DNA from: Methyloligella sp.
GTDB lineage: Bacteria; Pseudomonadota; Alphaproteobacteria; Rhizobiales; JALUTE01
Direction of reading: 5' to 3'
Length of the DNA stretch: 26,208 nt
NCBI GenBank assembly: GCA_027058255.1
Contig: JALUTE010000329.1
Coordinates: forward strand, 1-26,208
The notes beneath the pieces were generated by a model that saw only the letters and a program-made list of their open reading frames with translations, did not search any database and had not been told where the DNA came from. Shown piece after piece: positions 8,309 through 16,393 of the stretch (the stretch's first letter is position 1; each line of letters starts with the position of its first letter). The position numbers and the translations under genes are program-made.

Positions 8309-8416
8309 GATGTCCTGTCCAGTTTACACGCTGTCTGTTCCGCGAGCGCCCAAATAACAGCTTTCGCCGCGAGAAGTCCAGCCGCTTGCTCTTCGCCCCC
8401 GGCGCCGGCTGCCATG

Positions 8417-9778
8417 CTAGCGTCCGGTGCTTGCCACCGCCGCTGGCAGGAAAGGCGGGCGGAACAGCCGCTCGTTGAAATAGCGGTCGATGGCGCTGGC
8501 CACCGCGCGCGATGCCTTGCTGCGCCAGCCCTTTGAGGAGAGATGCCTGCGGTCCTGCGCATTGCTCAGATAGCCCAGCTCGATCAGCACGGCCGGGATC
8601 GGGATCTTGAGAACCCGGAACGCCGCGAAGCGATGCGGATTGGCATTGAGCCGCGTTGCCGGCTTCAAATGGTCGAGCAGCACCTCCGCGAACTCCCGCG
8701 AGCGTATCTTGGTCTCCCGCATGACAAGCTCGTCCAGCCAGGCCGGCACCACCCGCTTCGAGGTCGCGACCATCTCCGCCGGAACCAGGCGCAGCTTCTC
8801 GTCCACATGGAACTCGGCACCCGCCAGAATATCGGCCTGATTCTCGCTTTTGGCAATGAGCCGCGCGACGGCATCGGAGGCTTTGCGCGAGCCTGTGTAG
8901 ACGGTCGTGCCGCGCACGCTGGCATAGCGCCGGGGCAGGAGATCGGCGTGGATGGAGACGAAAAGCTGGGCATGGTTCTCCATGGCGAACATGCGCCGGC
9001 CGTCGAGAGAGACGAAATGATCGCTCTCGCGCGTCATGAGCACCCGATAGCGCCCCTTGGCGGCGAGCCGCTTGGCGAGGGCACGGGCGAAAGCGAGGAC
9101 GAGCCCCTTCTCCTCCGTGCGGTCCGGCGCGATGGCACCGGAATCGAATCCGCCATGGCCGGGATCGATCACGATCACGGGCTTGGACGAGCCTTGACGC
9201 GACGGTGCCACGGGGGCGGCGCGCACCGTGCTCGCGCTCCACATGGCGGCGCCGCGAGCCATCTGAGCCCGCTGGCGATCGAGGAAGGTGGCCGGATCGG
9301 TCTCTGCAAGGTCGAGGACGAGCTGCGCCGTGCGCCCGCGCCGACGCTCCATGACGGAGCGCTCGACAAGCACGGGTCCCGAGACGCGGATGACGATCCG
9401 CGAGCGCCCCTCGCCGGTGGCGCCATGGCTGTAGGCCTCGACCAGGCCGCGCCCGCCGCCGCCGGGCAGGCGCACCTTGACCGCCGGCAGATCGACCACC
9501 ACGCGATAGGGCGCCGAGAGCGTATAGACGTTGAAGGGCACGGGCCGGGAGACATCCGCCACGAAGCGCGTGCGCATGACCCGTCGTGCATGTCGGGGCC
9601 TTGCCCCCACGCCCGGGCCGGCAGACGCACCCCAGACCGCCGAAAGGGCACCGACCGAGGGAAGCGCATCGGGGGGAGCAGCCATTGCCGGCGCGTGGGC
9701 CGCCATGGACGTGCCGAGCGCGCCCGCCAAGGCCGCCATCCCCAGCTTCAACATCCTCGGCACACATGTTCGATGCAT
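8417..9778 (-). CDS. amiC: N-acetylmuramoyl-L-alanine amidase with AMIN domain
   Basis: 453-residue exported zinc amidase that cuts the lactyl-peptide bond of peptidoglycan during cell separation. From Met at 9778 a signal peptide MHRTCVPRMLKLGMAALAGA ends near AMA-APP (about 33). An AMIN targeting domain (about 68-160) contains RVVVDLPAVKV and VLDLAETDP. The Amidase_3 catalytic domain (200-435) has VIVIDPGHGGFDSG (zinc His208), the RTEEKGLVL zinc Glu (223), SIHADL (zinc His277) and LIELGYLSN (catalytic Glu400). The start is the least certain part: an open frame continues upstream to 9940 and Met codons at 9838 and 9754 are alternatives. 9778 gives the most normal signal peptide, but its ribosome site is weak. 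mrcA follows on the same strand; rne is divergent. Confidence 0.92.
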   Translation of the reverse strand: MHRTCVPRMLKLGMAALAGALGTSMAAHAPAMAAPPDALPSVGALSAVWGASAGPGVGARPRHARRVMRTRFVADVSRPVPFNVYTLSAPYRVVVDLPAVKVRLPGGGGRGLVEAYSHGATGEGRSRIVIRVSGPVLVERSVMERRRGRTAQLVLDLAETDPATFLDRQRAQMARGAAMWSASTVRAAPVAPSRQGSSKPVIVIDPGHGGFDSGAIAPDRTEEKGLVLAFARALAKRLAAKGRYRVLMTRESDHFVSLDGRRMFAMENHAQLFVSIHADLLPRRYASVRGTTVYTGSRKASDAVARLIAKSENQADILAGAEFHVDEKLRLVPAEMVATSKRVVPAWLDELVMRETKIRSREFAEVLLDHLKPATRLNANPHRFAAFRVLKIPIPAVLIELGYLSNAQDRRHLSSKGWRSKASRAVASAIDRYFNERLFRPPFLPAAVASTGR

Positions 9779-10086
9779 GAAAGGCCACCCCGTCGCTCGA
9801 TAGACCGTCCCTCGTCGCTCGGCGCGTCGATGTTTCATCGTCCCGTCAGGGCCTGCGGCGCGTCGGCATGTCCTCGCCGCCTTCCCGCGCCCGGCCCACC
9901 CGTGCCCGGCTTCCGCGCCGGCCGCCGCGCGCGAGCGCATGCTCGCCCTGCTCAGGGGTGATAGGACCCAATGTCAGCCAAAAGATGGCATTTTTCGATC
10001 GCGCTTAAGGTCTTTTTATACATGCCGAGTGTTAAGTTCGCGTTGTCCCGGGACCGCGGCGCGGGTGGGTAAAACCGATCCGCCCC

Positions 10087-10115
10087 TTGCCAGCGATCCC
10101 GGAAGTGCATAATAA
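10087..10115 (+). promoter_or_regulatory. Candidate sigma-70-type promoter for rne
   Basis: TTGCCA (10087-10092) and TAATAA (10110-10115) are separated by 17 bp. Transcription would start near 10122, giving a leader of about 590 nt before the rne ATG, in line with the long autoregulatory leaders known for rne in enterobacteria. A second possible -10, TATACA at 10017-10022, lacks a good -35. Prediction only. Confidence 0.35.
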
Positions 10116-10342
10116 GATCACATCGCACGCCACCGAACCAGCCCCGAGCGGGCCGCATCCGACGAAATCGGGGCCGCCTGCCACAAGCAACCGGGACCGG
10201 CCTCACATTTGCGTGCGGACATGCTTGATCTCTCGCCGCCAGGAGCCGCGAACCGCTCCCGCGACGAGAGCCAGGAGACTGTTTTGCGAGTTCTTCCGCG
10301 CCGTGCCATTCCACCGAATCCGGTGATGACGTGTCGCGTGAC

Positions 10343-10673
10343 GGGCGCCCCCTCGGGGGGTGAAACGCCCGCTTCTCATCTGGGCGGCCCCTCTTCGCGG
10401 TCGGCCCGCCCTCCGATACGCCGTTCCCGTGAACGGCCCGGAACGCGCCCCTTGGGGCGCAACTCGAAGACCGGACAACGAATGAAACCAGAGCGCCGAG
10501 CACAAGACCAGCATGCGGGAGCGCCGCGCCGGCTAGATCCGGCGGCCTCCCTGCCCTGCGATACGCTCGCGGGACGGGGGCATCGCGCCTTTCGCCTCGA
10601 TGGCCGACCGGCGCATCCACGACAAACGGGCGCAGGCACGCCCGGGTCGCGCACGCCCCTCGCAACGGGGGCG
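10343..10673 (+). ncRNA. Hairpin-rich rne 5' leader, candidate autoregulatory RNA
   Basis: Successive stem-loops visible by eye: GGGCG/CGCCC (10343-10347 with 10366-10370) enclosing CCCC/GGGG (10348-10351 with 10356-10359); CCGTTC/GAACGG with loop CCGT (10421-10436); GCGCCC/GGGCGC with loop CTTG (10445-10460); CGCCGG/CCGGCG with loop CTAGAT (10527-10544); and CGCCCC/GGGGCG (10654-10673), which ends 40 nt before the start codon. In E. coli, RNase E binds structured leader RNA of its own mRNA and shortens its life. A similar loop here is inference; I do not recognise a named RNA family. Confidence 0.45.
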
Positions 10674-10713
10674 ATCGCCGGGCCCGGTCGCCGCGCCTCG
10701 AGGACAATCGGAC

Positions 10714-13638
10714 ATGGACAACAAGAACAGGATGCTCATCGACGCCTCGCATCCGGAGGAGACGCGCGTCGTCGTGCTCCGGGGCGATCGGGTCGAGGAA
10801 TTCGACTATGAATCCGCCCTGCGCAAGCAGTTGCGCGGCAACATCTATCTCGCCAAGGTCACGCGTGTCGAGCCCTCGCTGCAAGCCGCCTTCGTCGATT
10901 ATGGCGGCAATCGTCACGGCTTTCTCGCCTTCAGCGAAATCCACCCCGACTATTACCAGATCCCCGTCGCCGATCGCGAGGCTCTGCTGAAGGAGGAGGC
11001 CGAGGAGGAGAAGGCCGCTTCCGCCGCCGAGGACGACGAGGCCGACGCCCGCGGGCGCGGCAAGGGCCGGGGACGGCGCCGGCGCGCCGCGGCTGCCCGC
11101 AGCGATGAGGACGCGACCCTCGCCGAGGCTCCGGCCGCGGGCGAGGCCGGGGCCGAGGGCGCCGCGGATGATCTCGACGTGATCGAGATGGCCGGCGGTG
11201 CCGTGGACGAGCGCGACCTGGCACCGGATGCGGGCGAGGAGGACGGCGCGGCCGACACGGGGGCGCAAGGCGCCGAGGCCCTCGCCTGCGATGAGGCGGA
11301 AGAGGCCGACGAGGCGGAGGATGAGGCCAGCGAGCTTGACCTCTCCGATGCGCCCCGGCCCATGGGTCTCGTGGAGGATCTCGGGGTCGAGGAGGTCAAT
11401 GGCGGCAACGGCGACGGCGAGCAAGGCGAGGGCGAGGGCGAGCCCAATGGCGGGGCCGTCGAGCAGGTCGGCTCCGAGGATGCGCTGGAGGAGGTGCCTC
11501 AGCGCACGCGCCGACGCCACCGCTTTTACAAGATCCAGGAGGTGATCAAGCGCCGCCAGATCGTGCTCGTTCAGGTGGTCAAGGAGGAGCGGGGCAACAA
11601 GGGCGCCGCGCTCACCACCTATCTCTCGCTGGCCGGGCGCTACACGGTCCTGATGCCGAATACGGCACGCGGCGGCGGCATCTCCCGCAAGATCACCAAC
11701 CCGGCCGACCGCAAGCGCCTGCGCAAGATCGCGGCCGAGCTCGATGTGCCCGCCGGCATGGGCCTCATCATTCGCACGGCCGGCGCGAGCCGCACCAAGG
11801 CCGAGATCAAGCGCGATTTCGAGTATCTTCTCAGGCTCTGGGAGAATGTGCGCGATCTCACCCTCGAATCCACCGCGCCCACCCTCGTCTATGAGGAGGG
11901 CGACCTCATCAAGCGCTCGATCCGCGATCTCTATTCCAAGGACATCGAGGAGGTGCTCGTCGCCGGCGAGGAGGCCTACAAGGAAGCCAAGGACTTCATG
12001 CGCATGCTCATGCCGAGCCATGCCAAGAACGTGAAGCTCTATCGGGAAGCCGAGCCGCTTTTCACCAAGTTCCAGATCGAGCGTCAGCTCAATGCCATGT
12101 TCAGCCCCGTGGTCACGTTGCGCTCGGGCGGCTATTTGGTGATCAACCAGACCGAGGCGCTGGTGGCGATCGACGTGAACTCGGGCAAGGCGACCCGCGA
12201 GCACTCCATCGAGGAGACGGCGCTCCAGACCAATCTCGAGGCCGCCGAGGAGATCGCCCGCCAATTGAAGTTGCGCGATCTCGCCGGCCTCATCGTCGTC
12301 GATTTCATCGACATGGACGAGCGGCGCAACAATCGCGCGGTGGAGCGCCGCCTCAAGGATTGCCTGCGCCACGACCGCGCACGCATCCAGGTCGGGCGCA
12401 TCAGCCATTTTGGCCTTCTCGAGATGTCGCGCCAGCGTCTGCGCACCGGCGTTCTCGAGGGCTCGACCTCCCCCTGCCCCCACTGTCAGGGCACGGGGCT
12501 CATCCGCTCGACCGAATCGGTCGCGCTGTCGGTCCTCAGGGCCCTCGAGGAAGCGCTCATCGCCGGGGAGCGCTGCGATCTCACGGCCATCACCTCGGTG
12601 GATGTCTCCCTCTACATCCTCAATCACAAGCGCCCCTACATCAAGGACATCGAGGCCCGCTACGGGGTCTCCATCACGGTGACGGCGAACGACCGGCTGC
12701 AGGGCGCCAATTTCTCCATCGAGAAGACGATGCACGGGGGCGCCGAGTCGGAGAAGGCGGTCGTCGTCAATCTCGACTGGGTGTTTCCGACCCTCGACGG
12801 CAAGGGCGAGGACGGCAAGAAGCGCAAGCAGCGCCGCAGGCGCAAACGCCGGACGCGCAGCGAGAGCGAGGCAAGCGCGGGCACGGCGGCCGAGGCGGCA
12901 GCAAGCGGCGAGAGCGAGGAGGAGCGCCTCGATGCCGGCGAGGGCGATGGCCAACCCGCCGAGGCGGGCGGCCCCGAGGAGGAGGGCAAGACGCGCAAGC
13001 CCCGCAGGCGGGGGCGCCGGGGCGGGCGCAGGACGCGCAGGAGCGAGGCCACCGGCGAGGCGGCCCCGCCACCCGATGAAATCGCCGCGTCCGAGGAGGG
13101 CCCCGAGGCGCCGGCCGACACGGGCACCGAGGGGTCGGAGGATGCCGCCATGCTCTCCGGCGAGGGCGAGGGTGATGCCGCGGCCGGCCGCGATGGGGAG
13201 GAGGGCGAGCGCCCCCGGCGCCGGCGCTCGCGCAGCCGAAGCCGCACCCGCCCTGCCGCCGGCCAGCGCGGCAATGGCCGCACGGACGCCTTTCCGGGCT
13301 CCGGCGAGGCCGAGGGAGCGCCAGGCCCCGAGACGGACGGTGAGCGCGATCCCGAGCCGGAAAGCGACCTGCCACCCTCTTCCGCGAGCGCGCCCAAGGA
13401 GGCCATGCAGCCGGAGCAGGACACGTCGGACCCTGGCGAGCGCCAGGCCGTCGATGAGCCCGCAGCGGGTGAAGCGCACGACGACAACCCGCACGGGTCG
13501 CGGCGCCAGCCGGCCCCGGCGTCAGAGGCCGGCGGAGCCGAGGCGCACGCCGATGCCGAGTCCGAGCCGGGCGCGGCTGCCGAGAAGGAGGAGGCGGCAC
13601 GGCCGCGCCAGCGCCGCGGCTGGTGGCAGCGCGGCTGA
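10714..13638 (+). CDS. rne: Ribonuclease E
   Basis: 974-residue endoribonuclease that cleaves single-stranded RNA, processes rRNA and tRNA precursors and scaffolds the RNA degradosome. The start MDNKNRMLIDASHPEETRVV matches the family N-terminus; AGGA lies upstream, and the frame above is non-homologous. The S1 domain (about 40-310) is split by an acidic, Ala/Gly-rich insertion at about 91-262. The catalytic core shows AIDVNSGKA (Asp487) and DFIDMDERRNN (Asp530), the Mg2+ aspartates, then SPCPHCQGTG with zinc-link Cys588 and Cys591. Residues from about 730 on alternate Arg-rich and acidic segments and look disordered. The protein ends RRGWWQRG; a C-terminal GWW motif binds PNPase in Caulobacter. 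Long leader upstream; convergent with the cyclase gene. Confidence 0.97.
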   Translation: MDNKNRMLIDASHPEETRVVVLRGDRVEEFDYESALRKQLRGNIYLAKVTRVEPSLQAAFVDYGGNRHGFLAFSEIHPDYYQIPVADREALLKEEAEEEKAASAAEDDEADARGRGKGRGRRRRAAAARSDEDATLAEAPAAGEAGAEGAADDLDVIEMAGGAVDERDLAPDAGEEDGAADTGAQGAEALACDEAEEADEAEDEASELDLSDAPRPMGLVEDLGVEEVNGGNGDGEQGEGEGEPNGGAVEQVGSEDALEEVPQRTRRRHRFYKIQEVIKRRQIVLVQVVKEERGNKGAALTTYLSLAGRYTVLMPNTARGGGISRKITNPADRKRLRKIAAELDVPAGMGLIIRTAGASRTKAEIKRDFEYLLRLWENVRDLTLESTAPTLVYEEGDLIKRSIRDLYSKDIEEVLVAGEEAYKEAKDFMRMLMPSHAKNVKLYREAEPLFTKFQIERQLNAMFSPVVTLRSGGYLVINQTEALVAIDVNSGKATREHSIEETALQTNLEAAEEIARQLKLRDLAGLIVVDFIDMDERRNNRAVERRLKDCLRHDRARIQVGRISHFGLLEMSRQRLRTGVLEGSTSPCPHCQGTGLIRSTESVALSVLRALEEALIAGERCDLTAITSVDVSLYILNHKRPYIKDIEARYGVSITVTANDRLQGANFSIEKTMHGGAESEKAVVVNLDWVFPTLDGKGEDGKKRKQRRRRKRRTRSESEASAGTAAEAAASGESEEERLDAGEGDGQPAEAGGPEEEGKTRKPRRRGRRGGRRTRRSEATGEAAPPPDEIAASEEGPEAPADTGTEGSEDAAMLSGEGEGDAAAGRDGEEGERPRRRRSRSRSRTRPAAGQRGNGRTDAFPGSGEAEGAPGPETDGERDPEPESDLPPSSASAPKEAMQPEQDTSDPGERQAVDEPAAGEAHDDNPHGSRRQPAPASEAGGAEAHADAESEPGAAAEKEEAARPRQRRGWWQRG

Positions 13639-13690
13639 CGGCGCGACTCGGTTCCCCTTTGCGTTCCGGATGCACTCCAGCGTGTGCTGC

Positions 13691-13725
13691 GGTGCCGAAC
13701 CGGGAGCGTCTCGCGTCACGGCACC
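13691..13725. terminator. Stem-loop between rne and cyclase genes
   Basis: GGTGCCG (13691-13697) pairs perfectly with CGGCACC (13719-13725) around a 21-nt loop. It lies in the 146-bp gap between the convergent rne and cyclase stop codons. No T-run follows on either strand and the loop is large, so a terminator role is tentative. Confidence 0.3.
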
Positions 13726-13784
13726 ACGCCGCCCAGCGTCACCGCGCGCGCCAGCCTGGGGGCACGCGTCCATATCTGCGGCCC

Positions 13785-15149
13785 TCATGCGCGCAGCGCG
13801 ACGAGATCGAGAGGCTCCGGCGCCCCGATGATCCGACGTGCCACACGGCGCTCGACAGCGCTGCTCGGCCGATAGCCCGCCGCCAAGGCCGCCTCGAAGG
13901 TTGCCGCCGGCACGAGGGCGCGTGTGCCCTCCACCTTGTTGTGTTTCTCCAGCTTGGCCGCGAGGTTCACCGCCTCGCCGATGACCGTGTATTCCAGCCG
14001 GTCCGCATTGCCCAGGGTGGCGAACACCACGGGACCAGCCACCGCCGCCCCGTTCACCTCCAGCGCCCCTCCATTGTGCCCGCTCGTCTGGCTGGCGCTC
14101 CACTCGCCCGCCTCGTCCATGATGGCCTCCAGCGCGCTGAGCGCGTCGGCCGCAGCGCTCTTGGACGGGGCCACCGCGCCGAAGGTGACCATCACCCCAT
14201 CGCCGAGAAACTTGTCCACCACGCCGCCATGCGCCTCGACGATGGGCACGATGCGCGCATGAAAGCTCGTGAGCATGGCCACCACCTGCTTGGGTGTGAC
14301 CGTGGTCGAGAAGCGCGTAAAGCCGCGAATGTCCAGCATGACGATGGCCGCGTTCCGCTCCGCGGCCTCGCCGGCCTTGAGCATCGTTTCCGAGCCGGTG
14401 ATGGCCTCGGCCACGCCTTCGGAGAGGAAGCGGCGCATCTCGCGGCCCGCCGCCTGCTCGCGCACGGCCGTGAGCAACGTCTTGCGGGCGCGCCACACCG
14501 CAAGGGTGAGGATGGCCGTCATCAGGAGCACGGTGAAGATCTTGTCGAACTCGGCGCCGAGCAGGATGGCATTGCTGGTCATGTATGTGACGAAATTGCG
14601 CGTCACCGCCTCGGGCGGGCTGTCGGAGAGGGCGAACAGCAGCAGGATGATCCACCCCGCCGCCGCGAACAGGCCGGCGGAGAGCACGAAGCGGTGGTCG
14701 AACCGCAAGGCTCTGAGAGCAACGAACACGAAGATGTAGAGAAACGTCGGCACCTTGAGCGAGAAGGCCGCCGGCTGGCCATATTGAATGTGGAAGGACC
14801 AGATGAGGCCGATCAGCAGCGCGGTGTCGAGCAGGATCGAGGCGACCAGCAGCCAGCCGGGCATGAAGCCCCTGTAGCTGAGGGCGAGGCGTCCCAGGGT
14901 GAAGAGCGCGTAGGCGGCGAGGGCTATCGGCACCGGCTCGACCATGCTCATCGGAGCATCGGCCGGCCGGGGCGCGATGGCGAAGAGCGCGCTGAACGTG
15001 CCGACCAGCATGAGCTGTACCCAACTGATGAGCCGCTCGCTGCGCGCCTCCTGCTCCAGAATGAGCTTGTGCACGCGTCGGGGAATGCGGGGGCCGTGCT
15101 CGGGGGCGCCGAGATGGCTGAACAAGGTCTTCGGCAGCATCGCACACAT
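13785..15149 (-). CDS. Membrane-bound class III adenylate/guanylate cyclase
   Basis: 454-residue signalling enzyme expected to make cAMP (or cGMP). About six hydrophobic helices (roughly 42-60, 72-90, 98-118, 131-148, 154-174, 192-220) form an N-terminal membrane module with no recognised name. A short linker leads to the cyclase domain (about 265-425). Metal aspartates are Asp273 in MLDIRGFTRF and Asp317 in KFLGDGVMVTFG; Lys313 fits adenine selection. In EYTVIGEAVNLAAKLEK the conserved Asn395 is present but the usual transition-state Arg four residues later is Lys399. GAGAGG eight bases upstream supports the start at 15149 (MCAMLPKTLF); a frame extends to 15302 but is low-complexity and Arg-rich. 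It is convergent with rne; 289 bp with no evident gene separate it from the lipoprotein gene upstream. Confidence 0.88.
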   Translation of the reverse strand: MCAMLPKTLFSHLGAPEHGPRIPRRVHKLILEQEARSERLISWVQLMLVGTFSALFAIAPRPADAPMSMVEPVPIALAAYALFTLGRLALSYRGFMPGWLLVASILLDTALLIGLIWSFHIQYGQPAAFSLKVPTFLYIFVFVALRALRFDHRFVLSAGLFAAAGWIILLLFALSDSPPEAVTRNFVTYMTSNAILLGAEFDKIFTVLLMTAILTLAVWRARKTLLTAVREQAAGREMRRFLSEGVAEAITGSETMLKAGEAAERNAAIVMLDIRGFTRFSTTVTPKQVVAMLTSFHARIVPIVEAHGGVVDKFLGDGVMVTFGAVAPSKSAAADALSALEAIMDEAGEWSASQTSGHNGGALEVNGAAVAGPVVFATLGNADRLEYTVIGEAVNLAAKLEKHNKVEGTRALVPAATFEAALAAGYRPSSAVERRVARRIIGAPEPLDLVALRA

Positions 15150-15438
15150 GGTCTTCGCCTCTCGCCCGCATCCGCCACCCGCCATGGCGCGCCCCGGCGT
15201 GCCCGGATGATCGCTCCCCCCAATACGGCGCCCCGAGGCCGATGCCCGCGCCCTCGCGCCCGCACGCCCCCTTGGTCTCAACAGGGCAGTGCAGATCCGC
15301 ACATGGGAGTGTAGCGCGCTTTTCGAGTGATGGCGTCGCCGCCAGCCGGGCTCTCACGCTGTTTTGCGGTGATGTGAGGCGCGCCCGCTCATGCGGCCGT
15401 GCGAGAGCGCCCGAAGCCGCCGCCGGCCCTTGGCGCCC

Positions 15439-16089
15439 CTACCCCGTGGGCTTGGGGAGGTTGTCGAGGTCGGTCATATACCACTTATTGGCCTCGACGA
15501 TGGCCGGGTTCTCACCGTTCTCGTAGATCCAGGAATCGACCGCCCAGCGCGTGCCGGTCTTGTTCTCCTTCAGAACGGCGGTCCAGTGCGGCCAGTACTT
15601 GACGCCGCGCAGAATGTTGCCCTTGGAGAAGGGCGTGCCCACGGTATGGTGCCGCAGCAGGCCATTGCTCTGGAGCACGAGGAGATAGCTTGTGGTGTTC
15701 GTGGCCTCGTCCACGCAGTCCTGCTGGGTGGGGTCGCCGGAGCCGGCGAACTCCATGCCCGGCCGGTCCTTGATTCCCGCCACCCGGCCCACATAGCGCT
15801 CCATCCATCCGACCGCATAGGCGACGGCCCGGCGCTCCTCATGGGGCGTGTCCGCCTTGCGCACCTTGCGCATGAGCGCCTTGATCTCGGCGATCTCCTT
15901 CGGGCCGAAGCGCACCCGGGTCTGCTTCTGGCAGCCATAGGCGCTGCACACGGTCACCCGGTTGCCCTTGGGCGGCTCCGTCTCGAAATCCTGGAAATGC
16001 GAGGAGACCGGCCCCGAGCGTTCATAGGTGCAGCCGGAGACGGCGAAAGCGGTCACGAGAATCGCAGCGGCGAGCAGGTATCGGTTCAT
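15439..16089 (-). CDS. Predicted lipoprotein with possible Cys-His-Asp catalytic set
   Basis: 216-residue protein of unknown function. MNRYLLAAAILVTAFAVSGC is a lipoprotein signal peptide with lipobox VSGC, so Cys20 would be acylated and the protein anchored, probably to the outer membrane facing the periplasm. The mature part has C48 and C53 (possible disulphide), then QQDCVDEATNTTSYL (Cys125), PHWTAVL (His168) and RWAVDSWIY (Asp185). Order and spacing resemble a transglutaminase-like cysteine hydrolase; this is my inference, not a recognised annotation. I recall similar conserved hypothetical proteins in alphaproteobacteria. Two ATGs are adjacent at 16092 and 16089; GGGG at 16098-16095 fits the second better. 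It is divergent from trmFO with a 304-bp gap, and the cyclase gene lies 289 bp downstream. Confidence 0.82.
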   Translation of the reverse strand: MNRYLLAAAILVTAFAVSGCTYERSGPVSSHFQDFETEPPKGNRVTVCSAYGCQKQTRVRFGPKEIAEIKALMRKVRKADTPHEERRAVAYAVGWMERYVGRVAGIKDRPGMEFAGSGDPTQQDCVDEATNTTSYLLVLQSNGLLRHHTVGTPFSKGNILRGVKYWPHWTAVLKENKTGTRWAVDSWIYENGENPAIVEANKWYMTDLDNLPKPTG

Positions 16090-16092
16090 CAT

Positions 16093-16393
16093 CACCCCAA
16101 TCCACGCGAATCCCGTTGGAGCGCCCGAGGCATCCCGCCGAGCGGACTCCGGCTCGCTCCATGCCCATCCGTGGCGCCCTACCCCTGCACCCCTTGGTCC
16201 CGTGAGCGCCCGCCTCTGGCCCCAGCTCGCACACGCCCCGCGTCCATCGATCACGCGCCACTGGCAGCCGGCGCAGGCAAGAGCGCCCGTGCGAGAAAAG
16301 CCGAACCGGTTTTGCTGTCTACAGTATCCAGAACGGGAGGCTCAAGGGGGGCGGCGTTGTGAGCCCCCGCTTTTTGCTCTAACTTGTCGCCCC
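16093..16393. other. Intergenic region lipoprotein/trmFO
   Basis: 301 bp between divergent genes. I find no credible gene in it. It holds a small palindrome AACCGGTT (about 16307-16314), the sequence CTGTCTACAG just after it, and a terminator-like hairpin at 16347-16375 close to trmFO. Promoters for both genes must lie here but none is clear. Confidence 0.5.
16347..16375 (+). terminator. Terminator-like hairpin in the trmFO leader
   Basis: GGGGGC (16347-16352) pairs with GCCCCC (16363-16368) around a 10-nt loop, then GC and TTTTT (16371-16375): the form of an intrinsic terminator reading plus. It ends 18 nt before the trmFO ATG. An alternative stem GGCTC (16339-16343) with GAGCC (16361-16365) would compete with it. 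It could end upstream transcription or act as an attenuator. Confidence 0.45.

Larger units (their letters stand above)
9779..10713. other. Divergent intergenic region amiC/rne
   Basis: 935 bp between the amiC and rne starts without a convincing gene. The part near 9960-10125 is AT-richer than its surroundings and holds TTTTTATACATG and GTGCATAATAAG, the likely promoter zone. From about 10340 to 10675 the plus strand is a chain of GC hairpins, read here as the rne leader. Reading frames crossing the region (for example minus-strand frames entering from inside rne) look like GC-driven shadows: they lack ribosome sites and recognisable domains. Confidence 0.6.

Noticed and set aside
10005..10019. 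CtrA-like site TTAA-N7-TTAT upstream of amiC/rne
   Set aside because: One mismatch to the consensus and such short AT words occur by chance in the AT-richer promoter zone; not enough support.
9952..13494. 1180-codon minus-strand open frame opposite rne
   Set aside because: GC-driven shadow: it reads Ala/Leu/Arg/Gly-rich low-complexity sequence with no domain, covers the leader as well, and rne on the other strand has all catalytic motifs.
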